Made by a program: the position numbers and the translations under genes. Under the pieces are notes generated by a model. That model was not told where the DNA came from. It saw nothing but the letters and a program-made list of their open reading frames with translations, and searched no databases. Below, piece by piece: positions 56,999 to 64,000 of a stretch of 64,000 bases of DNA; the first letter of the stretch is position 1; each line of letters starts with the position of its first letter. Origin of the DNA: Rhodospirillales bacterium. GTDB lineage: Bacteria; Pseudomonadota; Alphaproteobacteria; Rhodospirillales; Casp-alpha2. The DNA lies in the NCBI GenBank assembly GCA_017640505.1, contig JAEPQO010000001.1, forward strand, positions 760,625-824,624. The letters are read 5' to 3'.

Positions 56999-58768
56999 TC
57001 AATCTTCTTCGGTCATGCCTTTGGACATGGCTTCGGCATATCCCGGTTCGACCCGTGCGTCGATCAAAACGCAGGCGCCGTTCTGAACTTTCTCAATGCC
57101 ATCAGCAATCGCTTTGGCCAAATCTTCGGCCGATAAGATGGGGCCGATACCGGTGAGCCCCTGAGCTTCAGCCAAGGCGGCGAAATCGAGGTCCGGTCCG
57201 GTAATTGCCTGACCGATCCATTTGTTCTCAACCGGGCGGCGCCTGATCTTGGCGACTTTCTCCTGGTGGACTTCGTCGTTGTAGTAAGAACGGTTGTTGC
57301 AGACGATGACCAGCATCGGGATCTGGTAGCGCGCCGCCGTCCAGAGTGCCGAGATTCCCATCATCGTGTCGCCGTCGCCAAGTACGGCGACCGGCAGGCG
57401 GTCGCTGTCACGAAGGGCGAGGGCGGCACCGACCATCATACCCGGACCCGAGCCGATCCCGGCGCCACCGTCGTAGCCGAGGTAATCGAGCGGATGGCGG
57501 AAATGCCAGAACCCGCCGTCCCAGCCGAGCGGCAGGCGCACCAATGTCGTCAACGTCTCGCCTAGGCCCTCGCCAAGTGCAGAAGCGAAGCGCTGCATGG
57601 TCAATGGTTCGGGGCCCGGCGTGAACGGCACACGCGGCGGGGAAGGGAGAGCTTCGGGCGCCGGGCTGGCGTTTATATCCAGGGTTTCGGCAAGAGCTTC
57701 GATGCAGTTTTCGGGTGTCGTGGCGAGATGCAGTGCTGCCTGGACTGGGCCGGTGTGATCGAACGACCAGCCGTTCGCCAGATGATGATCGATGGAAATA
57801 TTGACCACCGGCGCGTTCACCTGCGCCTGCTTGATCGCGCCCATGACGTCCACCCAGTCGAAGGCGACGATCAGGTCCGCCTCCTGCAAAGCTCTGACCT
57901 GGGGATCGGACAGGAAGAATGATGGCGGCCCGACGTGTTGCGCGTGATCAGTGGGGAAAACCGCACCCGTCTTGATATCCGTGACGACCTTGGCATTGAA
58001 ATGCTCGGCCAGTGCGACGCGCAGCGCCCAGTCTTCGGCCGATCGCGACATACGGCCCATCATGAACACCGGCTTCTTGGCGGATTCGAGGTGGCGATAA
58101 AGTTCCTCGATCTGGGACGGCGATGCGATGGGGGCATCCGGTACAGGGAAGGCATCAGGATCGGGCAAGGCGGGCATTTCCGTGTGCGCCGCTTCCTGCA
58201 CGCTGACGTCGAAGCAGACGTACGTGGGTGCATGTGGCGCGGTTTTGGTGGATGCGGTGGCCCGTGTCATCGCAACCAGCGAGGCGTTCAGGCTTGCCGG
58301 CTGGTCATCCCATTTCACGTAGGGGCGGATGATGGCGGCCTGATCCCGCGACGTGTGAATCCAGTCGATCCAGGGACGGCGCAAATCGGCGTCGACCGGA
58401 CCGGTGGCGCCAAGAATGAGCATCGGCACCCGGTCGCACCACGCATTGTAGATCGCCATCGACGCGTGCATGAGACCCACATTGGCGTGCAGAATAACCG
58501 CCATCGGCTCGCCCGTGACCTTGGCCCAGCCATGCGCGATGGCAACGGCGTGTTCCTCGTGAAGGCAGAGCAGCATCTTCGGATCGGTATTGCCGAGGTA
58601 ATTGACGAGGCTGTCGTGCAGGCCGCGAAAGCTCGAACCCGGATTGAGGGCAACATACTCGACATCAAGCCGGCCGAGCATTTCCGCCATCGCGTCGCTG
58701 CCCCAGACCCCGTTCTTGTCGGTCGATACCGGACGCTCCTCGGGCGTTTCGCTTTTCGTGTCTTTCAA
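56999..58768 (-). CDS. thiamine diphosphate-dependent decarboxylase-like enzyme
   Basis: 589 residues, fold as in benzoylformate decarboxylase and acetolactate synthase. Catalytic glutamate in LLCLHEEHAVAIAHG near residue 71, cofactor motif GDGDTMMGISALWTAARYQ with asparagines (VCNNRSYYND) at the expected spacing near residue 480. Active on a 2-oxoacid by family rule; possibly an aromatic one given the neighbours. Divergent from the MarR gene with two palindromes between. Heads the operon with the alpha/beta hydrolase. Confidence 0.82.
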   Translation of the reverse strand: MKDTKSETPEERPVSTDKNGVWGSDAMAEMLGRLDVEYVALNPGSSFRGLHDSLVNYLGNTDPKMLLCLHEEHAVAIAHGWAKVTGEPMAVILHANVGLMHASMAIYNAWCDRVPMLILGATGPVDADLRRPWIDWIHTSRDQAAIIRPYVKWDDQPASLNASLVAMTRATASTKTAPHAPTYVCFDVSVQEAAHTEMPALPDPDAFPVPDAPIASPSQIEELYRHLESAKKPVFMMGRMSRSAEDWALRVALAEHFNAKVVTDIKTGAVFPTDHAQHVGPPSFFLSDPQVRALQEADLIVAFDWVDVMGAIKQAQVNAPVVNISIDHHLANGWSFDHTGPVQAALHLATTPENCIEALAETLDINASPAPEALPSPPRVPFTPGPEPLTMQRFASALGEGLGETLTTLVRLPLGWDGGFWHFRHPLDYLGYDGGAGIGSGPGMMVGAALALRDSDRLPVAVLGDGDTMMGISALWTAARYQIPMLVIVCNNRSYYNDEVHQEKVAKIRRRPVENKWIGQAITGPDLDFAALAEAQGLTGIGPILSAEDLAKAIADGIEKVQNGACVLIDARVEPGYAEAMSKGMTEED

Positions 58769-58816
58769 CTTTGTTATCCTTCGGTCTTGTTTAATCAGGC
58801 GCGCCTTGCAATAGAG

Positions 58817-58828
58817 TTAGACGTCTAA
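58817..58828. promoter_or_regulatory. MarR-type operator palindrome A
   Basis: TTAGACGTCTAA, a perfect 12-bp palindrome in the gap between the ThDP gene and the MarR gene. It shares the TTAGAnnTCTAA frame with the sites at 62695 and 62716. Confidence 0.7.
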
Positions 58829-58831
58829 ATT

Positions 58832-58845
58832 CTAATCGAGATTAG
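58832..58845. promoter_or_regulatory. second palindrome in the MarR promoter
   Basis: CTAATC, GA, GATTAG: 6-bp arms, three bases after palindrome A, placing two dyads on neighbouring turns of the helix. Confidence 0.55.
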
Positions 58846-58926
58846 TTGTTCTGCCATGTAGGCTGATTGAACATGGTGCCGCCGGACGCTCGAATACGCG
58901 GAAATAAGAACAACCACCGCTGAAAG

Positions 58927-59484
58927 ATGATCATGAGTGCTGAAGATTTGATGCCACCGCGACACGCCGCTACCGAGGCAGAGCTGGACGAGCTTAAGTC
59001 GTACGAGGATGAGCGTGTCGCGCACCTCGTGAGGTTGTGCGCGCGCGGTTTCAACCGCTCGCTGGCGCGGCGCCTGGCCCAGCATGGGATTACATTCGGC
59101 CAGTGGGTGTATCTCCGGATCCTCTGGAAGCGGGAGGGACTCACCCAGCGGCAACTGAGCGAGATCGCAAACCTGACCGAACCGACGACACATACGGCGT
59201 TAACGAAGCTGGAAAGACTGGGCATCATCGAACGCAAGACCCTCGCGCCGAATCGCAGGCGGCAATGTGCGTTTCTGACCCAGCGCGGACGGGAGTTGCA
59301 GGAAGAACTCGAACCCCTCGCCATTGAATCCAACGACGTTGCCCTGGTCGGTATCCCGCCCGAACGCCGCGAACAGCTTCGTGAAGACCTCATCACCATA
59401 TTGGACAACCTTGCCGACGACGAAGCCGAGGCAGAGGCACAGGGCCTCAAAGTCCCGGCGACCCGCTCGAGCATGTTCGAGTAG
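58927..59484 (+). CDS. MarR-family transcriptional regulator
   Basis: 185 residues. Winged helix of MarR type: LARRLAQHGITFGQWVYLRILWKREGLTQRQLSEIANLTEPTTHTALTKLERLGIIERK, then a wing with NRRRQCAFLTQRGRELQEEL. The dimer helices lie at both ends. A second ATG at 58933 is possible. It is divergent from the ThDP enzyme and upstream of the decarboxylase gene on the other strand. The palindromes in its promoter recur in the oxygenase promoter, so I infer that it represses both operons until an aromatic acid binds. Confidence 0.88.
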   Translation: MIMSAEDLMPPRHAATEAELDELKSYEDERVAHLVRLCARGFNRSLARRLAQHGITFGQWVYLRILWKREGLTQRQLSEIANLTEPTTHTALTKLERLGIIERKTLAPNRRRQCAFLTQRGRELQEELEPLAIESNDVALVGIPPERREQLREDLITILDNLADDEAEAEAQGLKVPATRSSMFE

Positions 59485-59545
59485 ACGGCCTCTCCCGCGG
59501 TTTTCCGATACGTCCCTCTTGTTTCTGGGGGAACCATCACACCGG

Positions 59546-60535
59546 TTAGAGGCTGTAGGCTTCGTAGGTTGCCGGATGGAAGATTTCCTCAACGCTCATG
59601 CGGCGGTCAGACAGCCCCTGATTATGATGTAGCTCAAGGAATGCATCCAGCACACGCTCATTGCCGGGCACGCCATAGGTCCATATTTCGGGCCCGATAA
59701 GCCGACGCGCAGCGGTTAACGTGTCTTCAACGAACGGCATCGTCACTTTCGTGGCGGACGTGTCCTGCAACGCATCCTGCGCCATCGCTTTCGCCTGCGA
59801 AAAGGCCTTCAATAAGGCCCCCGGCAGCCACGGGTTGGCCTCAGCGAGATCTTTCTTCACGCCGAGCACGTGCATGATCGGGAAAATACCGGTCCGCTCG
59901 AAGTGTTCGGAAGCGGCCTTGAAGCCGTCATCGAAGAGCCGCCCGACATTCGGGTGGCCTTCGTCGAAGCAGCGTAGTGAGCGCGGCCCGATAAAGCCGT
60001 CGATCTCGCCGTTGCGCAGCATCTCATCGAGCGTCTTACCCTCAGGTGCCGCTTCCATCGTCACATCATCGGGAACATTGACGGCGATCTTCTCGGGACG
60101 GCCTGCGGTATGCATGCCGCCGCGTACCCAGATGATGTCGGATTGTTTGACGCCATAGTCTTCCAGGATGCCGCGCGCCCAGACATTCGCCGTCAATTGC
60201 CACTCGGCAACCCCGATGCGGCGTCCCTTGAGATCGGCGGGTTCCTTGATCCCGGTATCGGTGCGGATGTAGACGGAAGAATGCCGGAACGCCCGTGACA
60301 GAAACACCGGGACGGCAACATAGGGGCTTTCGCCCTTCGAGTGCTTCACACAGTAAGAGGAGAACGATAGTTCGCTGATATCGAACGCCTCGTGCCGGAA
60401 TGCGCGGAAGAACATCTCTTCCGGCGTCAGCAGCATCGTCACCGGATCGACGCCGTCGATTTTGACACGCCCGTCGTGGATCGGCCGCGTGCGGTCGTAG
60501 TCTCCCATGGCGATTGATAGTCTCAGCGTTCCCAT
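59546..60535 (-). CDS. 4,5-dihydroxyphthalate decarboxylase-like protein
   Basis: 329 residues of the family that includes 4,5-dihydroxyphthalate decarboxylase and has a periplasmic-binding-protein-like fold. Marks: MGDYDRTRPIHDGRVKIDGV at the start, DISELSFSSYCVKHSKGESPYVAVPVFLSR, KGRRIGVAEWQLTANVWARGIL, and HVLGVKKDLAEANPW near residue 230. No signal peptide, so it is cytosolic. It ends the reductase-dehydrogenase-decarboxylase operon, the order of steps expected for phthalate breakdown to protocatechuate. Other vicinal dihydroxy-aromatic acids are possible substrates. Confidence 0.82.
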   Translation of the reverse strand: MGTLRLSIAMGDYDRTRPIHDGRVKIDGVDPVTMLLTPEEMFFRAFRHEAFDISELSFSSYCVKHSKGESPYVAVPVFLSRAFRHSSVYIRTDTGIKEPADLKGRRIGVAEWQLTANVWARGILEDYGVKQSDIIWVRGGMHTAGRPEKIAVNVPDDVTMEAAPEGKTLDEMLRNGEIDGFIGPRSLRCFDEGHPNVGRLFDDGFKAASEHFERTGIFPIMHVLGVKKDLAEANPWLPGALLKAFSQAKAMAQDALQDTSATKVTMPFVEDTLTAARRLIGPEIWTYGVPGNERVLDAFLELHHNQGLSDRRMSVEEIFHPATYEAYSL

Positions 60536-60556
60536 GATTGTTTCCTCTTTTCGTTG

Positions 60557-61723
60557 TTAGGATTGGTATCGAAGGATGATGTGCCTGTCCTCGCGCGCGC
60601 TCTCGAGGATCGCGTGGCAGACTTCCAGGCTGGCGCGTCCCCATGTGCCCGCCTGCAGCGGCGGCGCGTCGTTGCGGATCGCCTCATAAAGACCTTTGAG
60701 AACTTCGGCGCGTGGCGACGGATCGGCAGGGGTGGGGATAAATGTTCGCTCGGTGTCGGCCCATACTTCTATGCCCTTGGGTGTTAGGCGCAGGTCCGCA
60801 CGGTCGCAACTGACGACAATCGGCCCGAAGTGCTCGGCATTGGGCGCCATCGAAGGGTTCTCTGATGAACCGAACGTGCGCGTCGATTTGAGCGCCGCTT
60901 CTTCTTCAGGCGTCGACACCGATGCCAGAGCACGGCGCGCAGCACCGTATTCGGACATGTCCTTCGGCGTGCCCAGTTCGCCTATTTCGTCCTGTAAAAT
61001 GTCGCTGTCATAGTGCGCATAACCGGAATAGACGAGGTTCGCGAAGCGGCCCTCATCGAACTGGATCAAGGCCGCGTAGGCACCCTCCGTCGGGCGTGCA
61101 CTGTCCCAGGCCCCGGTCATCGCGGAAACGGCAAGGGCAGACCCGCCCATCAGGACGCGAATGACGTCGATCTGATGGATGGCCTGGCTGAAGATCACGC
61201 CGCCGCCCTGTTCGGTGACCAATTCTTCGGGGCGGCGCGGGCGATATAGGAAGTCAGTGTAGTTCAGGCCATGCGCCATGCGCGCTTTGCCGAGCCGGCC
61301 TTCGTCTATGAGTGCCCGGGCGGCGAGCACGGGCTGGTCGAAGCTGTGACTGGGACCGGTAATCAGGTAGACGCCCGCCTTCTTCGCAGCGTTCACGATG
61401 GCCGTCGCGTCTTCCATCGAGACGGCAAGCGGCTTTTCGATAAGCAGATGCTTGCCACCGGCAGCAAGGAGTTCCGCGTGTTCCCGGTGCATCTGATGCG
61501 GGGTTGCAATGTAAACCGCCTCTACATCCGGGTCGGCCGCCAGCTCAGCGATAGTTGCGTGTGCGCGACCGCCGAATTGCGACAGGAACGCCTGCCGCGA
61601 ATTCTCGCGCGGCGCGGCGCAGGCGACGATTTCAATACGCGGATCAGCCAGCAGGCTCGGCAGGGTGAGCATAAATCCGCGACCGAGCCCGGCAATCCCG
61701 AGTCGGATCGGGTCAGAGGTCAA
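60557..61723 (-). CDS. Gfo/Idh/MocA-family dehydrogenase
   Basis: 388 residues. N-terminal Rossmann motif (LGIAGLGRGFMLTLPSL), then the EKPLAVSMEDA signature near residue 97 with the catalytic lysine, and C-terminal beta sheet. Next to a dihydroxyphthalate decarboxylase and a ring-oxygenase reductase, its likely task is NAD(P)-dependent rearomatisation of a cis-dihydrodiol, the job of the same-fold enzyme in phthalate 4,5 pathways. It starts inside the end of the reductase gene (11-bp overlap), so they are coupled. Confidence 0.82.
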   Translation of the reverse strand: MTSDPIRLGIAGLGRGFMLTLPSLLADPRIEIVACAAPRENSRQAFLSQFGGRAHATIAELAADPDVEAVYIATPHQMHREHAELLAAGGKHLLIEKPLAVSMEDATAIVNAAKKAGVYLITGPSHSFDQPVLAARALIDEGRLGKARMAHGLNYTDFLYRPRRPEELVTEQGGGVIFSQAIHQIDVIRVLMGGSALAVSAMTGAWDSARPTEGAYAALIQFDEGRFANLVYSGYAHYDSDILQDEIGELGTPKDMSEYGAARRALASVSTPEEEAALKSTRTFGSSENPSMAPNAEHFGPIVVSCDRADLRLTPKGIEVWADTERTFIPTPADPSPRAEVLKGLYEAIRNDAPPLQAGTWGRASLEVCHAILESAREDRHIILRYQS

Positions 61724-62657
61724 TGGTCAGGTCTCCGCTTTTCGCGCGCGAGACACAGATCATGATGTGATCGGCCTTTTCCTCGTCCATCAGGACCATG
61801 TCCCGGTGATCGACGTCGCCGGAAACAAGTGTGCATTTGCAAGTGCCGCACGTGCCGCTTTCGCAAGAGCTCACGGTCTCTATGCCTGCGTCGCGCAGGG
61901 CTTCCAGAATTGTTCGGTCCGCAGGGACCTCTATCGTCTGACCGGTGTCCGCGAGGGTGACGTTGAAGGCGACATCGTTGTCGCGGACGACCTGGATCGG
62001 ATTGAAGTCCTCGAAGTGGACCCGTTCATCCGACCAGTGACCGGTAAGGGCCTTGATTTCCTCCATCAACCCCGCGGGGCCGCAGCAATAAATATGCTCG
62101 CGTCCGGGCTTCTCGAGCCGATCCCAAAAATCGTAGGCATCGTCGGGATCACCCTGATCATGGTGGATCGTCGCGTTTCCGAAGTTGCGAACGTCCTCAA
62201 GATAGGCCGTACCCTCCTCGGAACGGGTGCAATAGATCACCTCGAACGGCTTTCCGATCTTCGTGAGGTATTTCGCCATCGAGTAAATCGGCGTGATGCC
62301 GATCCCGCCGGCGATCAGAAGATATTTCTCTCCGTCTACGAGTTCGAATTCGTTAAGGGGGGCTTCTATAGAGAGGGAGCTACCTTCGACGGCATCTTCA
62401 TGCATCGACGAAGAGCCGCCCCGTGACTCGGCTTCGCGTTTGACGGCGATGACATATTCCGTCGGCGCGGTGCCGTCGTTGACAAGCGAATACCGCCGCA
62501 TCGCGCCGCTGGGTGTTTCCACCGTTATGTGGGAACCCGGCGTGAATTTCGGGAGTTCCATGTCGGTCGACGGTACGAGTGTGAACTCCTCGATCTCAGG
62601 CGTGAGCTGCCTTCGTGCCGCGACTTTCATGTCAATTCTGTCTGTGGGCGTTTCCAA
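61713..62657 (-). CDS. PDR/VanB-type oxygenase reductase with 2Fe-2S domain
   Basis: About 314 residues in the order FMN/FAD domain, NAD domain, plant-type ferredoxin: RRYSLVNDG near residue 51 (flavin), LLIAGGIGITPIYSMAKYL (NAD), CCGPAGLM, and the cluster motif CESGTCGTCKC plus a distal cysteine in MICVSRAKSG. This is the electron donor of phthalate-type Rieske oxygenases. The preferred start is TTG at 62657, placed five bases after AAGGGGGG; TTG 62675 and ATG 62630 are options. Divergent from the oxygenase gene. Confidence 0.88.
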   Translation of the reverse strand: METPTDRIDMKVAARRQLTPEIEEFTLVPSTDMELPKFTPGSHITVETPSGAMRRYSLVNDGTAPTEYVIAVKREAESRGGSSSMHEDAVEGSSLSIEAPLNEFELVDGEKYLLIAGGIGITPIYSMAKYLTKIGKPFEVIYCTRSEEGTAYLEDVRNFGNATIHHDQGDPDDAYDFWDRLEKPGREHIYCCGPAGLMEEIKALTGHWSDERVHFEDFNPIQVVRDNDVAFNVTLADTGQTIEVPADRTILEALRDAGIETVSSCESGTCGTCKCTLVSGDVDHRDMVLMDEEKADHIMICVSRAKSGDLTIDL

Positions 62658-62694
62658 ATTTTCCCCCCTTGTCAAAAGCCGAAGCCTTATGATA

Positions 62695-62706
62695 TTAGAT
62701 TTCTAA
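62695..62706. promoter_or_regulatory. MarR-type operator, imperfect copy
   Basis: TTAGATTTCTAA in the reductase/oxygenase gap, matching the TTAGAnnTCTAA frame with mismatches only at the two centre bases. Confidence 0.55.
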
Positions 62707-62715
62707 GTTTACATA

Positions 62716-62734
62716 TTAGATATCTAAGATATCT
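62716..62734. promoter_or_regulatory. MarR-type operator, perfect palindrome B
   Basis: TTAGATATCTAA is a perfect 12-bp palindrome and is followed by a second AGATATCT at nine-base phase. It is centred about 64 bp before the reductase start and 66 bp before the oxygenase start, suiting control of both. Confidence 0.68.
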
Positions 62735-62787
62735 GTCAAGAACGTGCTCAAACGGTGAGTTGAGCCAAAGTCTGGTGGGAGGCATTT

Positions 62788-64000
62788 ATGCTGACGAGAG
62801 AAGAAAACGATCTTCTGACCATTGTTGAGGGCGATGCCCCGATGGGCACGCTGATGCGCCAGCATTGGGTCCCGGTTTGCCTTTCCGAGGAAGTGGCTGA
62901 GCCTGATGGGACGCCGATCCTGATCGAGGCGATCGGGCGTCGCTATGTTTGCTTCCGCGATACCGATGGCCGGCTTGGTCTGTTGGACGAGCTTTGCCCA
63001 CACCGGAAAGCGTCGCTCGTCTTCGGCCGAAACGAGGAGTGCGGACTGCGCTGCCTTTATCACGGCTGGAAGTTCGACGTCGAAGGCAACTGCGTTTCCA
63101 TGGCGTCCGAGCCTGAAGAGTCGCCGATGCACGGTACCGTTAAACACAGGTCGTACCCGGTTCATGAGTGTGCCGGTTTCGTCTGGGCGTGGCTCGATAC
63201 CGAGCGCGAGGCGCCGGAGTTCGATCGTCCCGCATTTTCACCGGATGACGAGACCATGGTCTCGATCCTGAAAATTCGCATCCCGGCCAACTGGGCACAG
63301 ATCACCGAAGGTCAGATCGATAGTGCGCACTCGTCGTCGCTGCACTCATCCGACATGGTACCGGCGCGTGTTCAGGGCGCTGCCGCTGACGATGCGTCCT
63401 GGTACCGGCCGTCGACGGACAAGTCGCCCCGGATGCAGACGGAACGCACGTCTTATGGGTTCCATTACGCCGCCATCCGCAAGCCGATCAAGAAGGCGGC
63501 AACGCACAATTACCTTCGGATCACGGAGTTCATTGCGCCGTTTACGTCGCTGATTCCGCCGAACAGTTCCTACAACGTCGCCACGGTGATCGTGCCGATC
63601 GACGACGAGACCAGCCATTTCCACTTTATCGCCTGGGGCGGCAAGCAATGCCCGACCACAGAGCAGTGGCGGAAGTTCAACCACGCTCAGAAGGGCATCG
63701 ATGTCGATGACCGTTGGGTTCCCAAGCGCTGCATGGAGAACAATTTCCTCCAGGATCGCCAGGCCATGAAGTTGGGCAACTTCACCGGGGTCGAAGGTAT
63801 TCCGAACCAGGATCTGGTCATGTGGGTGTCAATGGGGCCGCGCGTGGACCGGTCTACGGATCTGCTGGGTTCGTCGGATATCGCGATCGTTGAGTTCCGC
63901 AGGCTGATGAGCGAGGCCGCCCGCGACGTTGCCGACGGCAAGCCGGCAATCGGAACGGTCGACCCGCGTGTTCCGCAGGTCACGATTTCGTCGAAGGAAG
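62788..64000 (+). CDS. Rieske aromatic-ring oxygenase (phthalate 4,5-dioxygenase type), 3' truncated by edge
   Basis: Open to the right edge, 404 codons visible. Rieske cluster motifs CPHRKAS near residue 70 and CLYHGWKFD near residue 90 (CxH and CxxH); mononuclear iron pair in DSAHSSSLHSSDM near residue 180 (D..H..H). The class I length and the IPANWAQITEGQIDS block fit phthalate-type terminal oxygenases. GGGAGG precedes the ATG. It uses electrons from the divergent reductase. Substrate unconfirmed; phthalate or a related dicarboxylate is the first guess. Confidence 0.88.
   Translation, partial: MLTREENDLLTIVEGDAPMGTLMRQHWVPVCLSEEVAEPDGTPILIEAIGRRYVCFRDTDGRLGLLDELCPHRKASLVFGRNEECGLRCLYHGWKFDVEGNCVSMASEPEESPMHGTVKHRSYPVHECAGFVWAWLDTEREAPEFDRPAFSPDDETMVSILKIRIPANWAQITEGQIDSAHSSSLHSSDMVPARVQGAAADDASWYRPSTDKSPRMQTERTSYGFHYAAIRKPIKKAATHNYLRITEFIAPFTSLIPPNSSYNVATVIVPIDDETSHFHFIAWGGKQCPTTEQWRKFNHAQKGIDVDDRWVPKRCMENNFLQDRQAMKLGNFTGVEGIPNQDLVMWVSMGPRVDRSTDLLGSSDIAIVEFRRLMSEAARDVADGKPAIGTVDPRVPQVTISSKE

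Overview
The window is a 64 kb stretch of high-GC chromosome from an alphaproteobacterium, most likely of the Rhodospirillales type. I infer this from the dense operon packing and from the gene set: argD-argF upstream of hslO, apaG, folE and recX singletons, class III FrmA, and many acyl-CoA, CaiB and branched-chain amino acid type ABC genes. No rRNA, CRISPR array or phage is visible. Most genes are ordinary metabolism, and several starts are GTG or TTG.

Layout. 1-2800: LysR C-terminus, peroxiredoxin, membrane metal-dependent hydrolase, PilZ protein. 2858-6305: a tightly coupled formaldehyde-detoxification operon (FrmA, PAS_5 protein, agmatinase-family ureohydrolase, FrmB). 6448-10146: MFS carrier, Tat-exported Cache protein coupled to a lipoprotein hydrolase, divergent LysR, tRNA-Gly(CCC). 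10270-14287: acyl-CoA dehydrogenase, TauD-type dioxygenase, and a radical SAM gene paired with a metallophosphoesterase-like gene whose first metal motif is lost. 14400-20206: OmpA lipoprotein, ApaG, FolE, TrkH, lipoprotein, Hsp33. 20191-24508: argD-argF-GNAT and a divergent SHMT paralogue. 24704-35996: small membrane coiled-coil protein, ABC-2 permease, RecX, MFS, ZntB, MscS, ArsC, two TPR proteins, CBS protein, LysR. 36094-42158: CaiB/acyl-CoA dehydrogenase/ThDP-enzyme operon, MsrB, GST, SDR. 42395-47345: a complete five-gene branched-chain amino acid type ABC transporter. 47526-52617: duplicated YdhR-like protein with divergent HxlR regulator, an EF-G-like GTPase lacking the catalytic histidine, and a GMC oxidoreductase.

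52641-55617 is different. It holds the last 19 nt of a tRNA (tRNA-Gln-like, ending in encoded CCA) still followed by its own terminator but with no tRNA body. Next come AT-rich DNA, an orphan HigA-like antitoxin, an intact DD35E Mu/TnsB-family transposase, and an overlapping 88-codon remnant of an upstream TnsA-like gene. I read this as a decayed Tn7-like element next to the scar of an integration at a tRNA.

55618 to the right edge is a catabolic block resembling phthalate 4,5-dioxygenase pathways: Rieske oxygenase (cut by the edge), divergent ferredoxin-type reductase, Gfo/Idh/MocA dehydrogenase and dihydroxyphthalate-decarboxylase-like protein, plus a MarR regulator divergent from a ThDP enzyme and an alpha/beta hydrolase. 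The two divergent promoters, 4 kb apart, share the palindrome TTAGAnnTCTAA, which points to a single MarR regulon. If the tRNA scar is real, this block may be the cargo of a genomic island whose other end lies outside the window.
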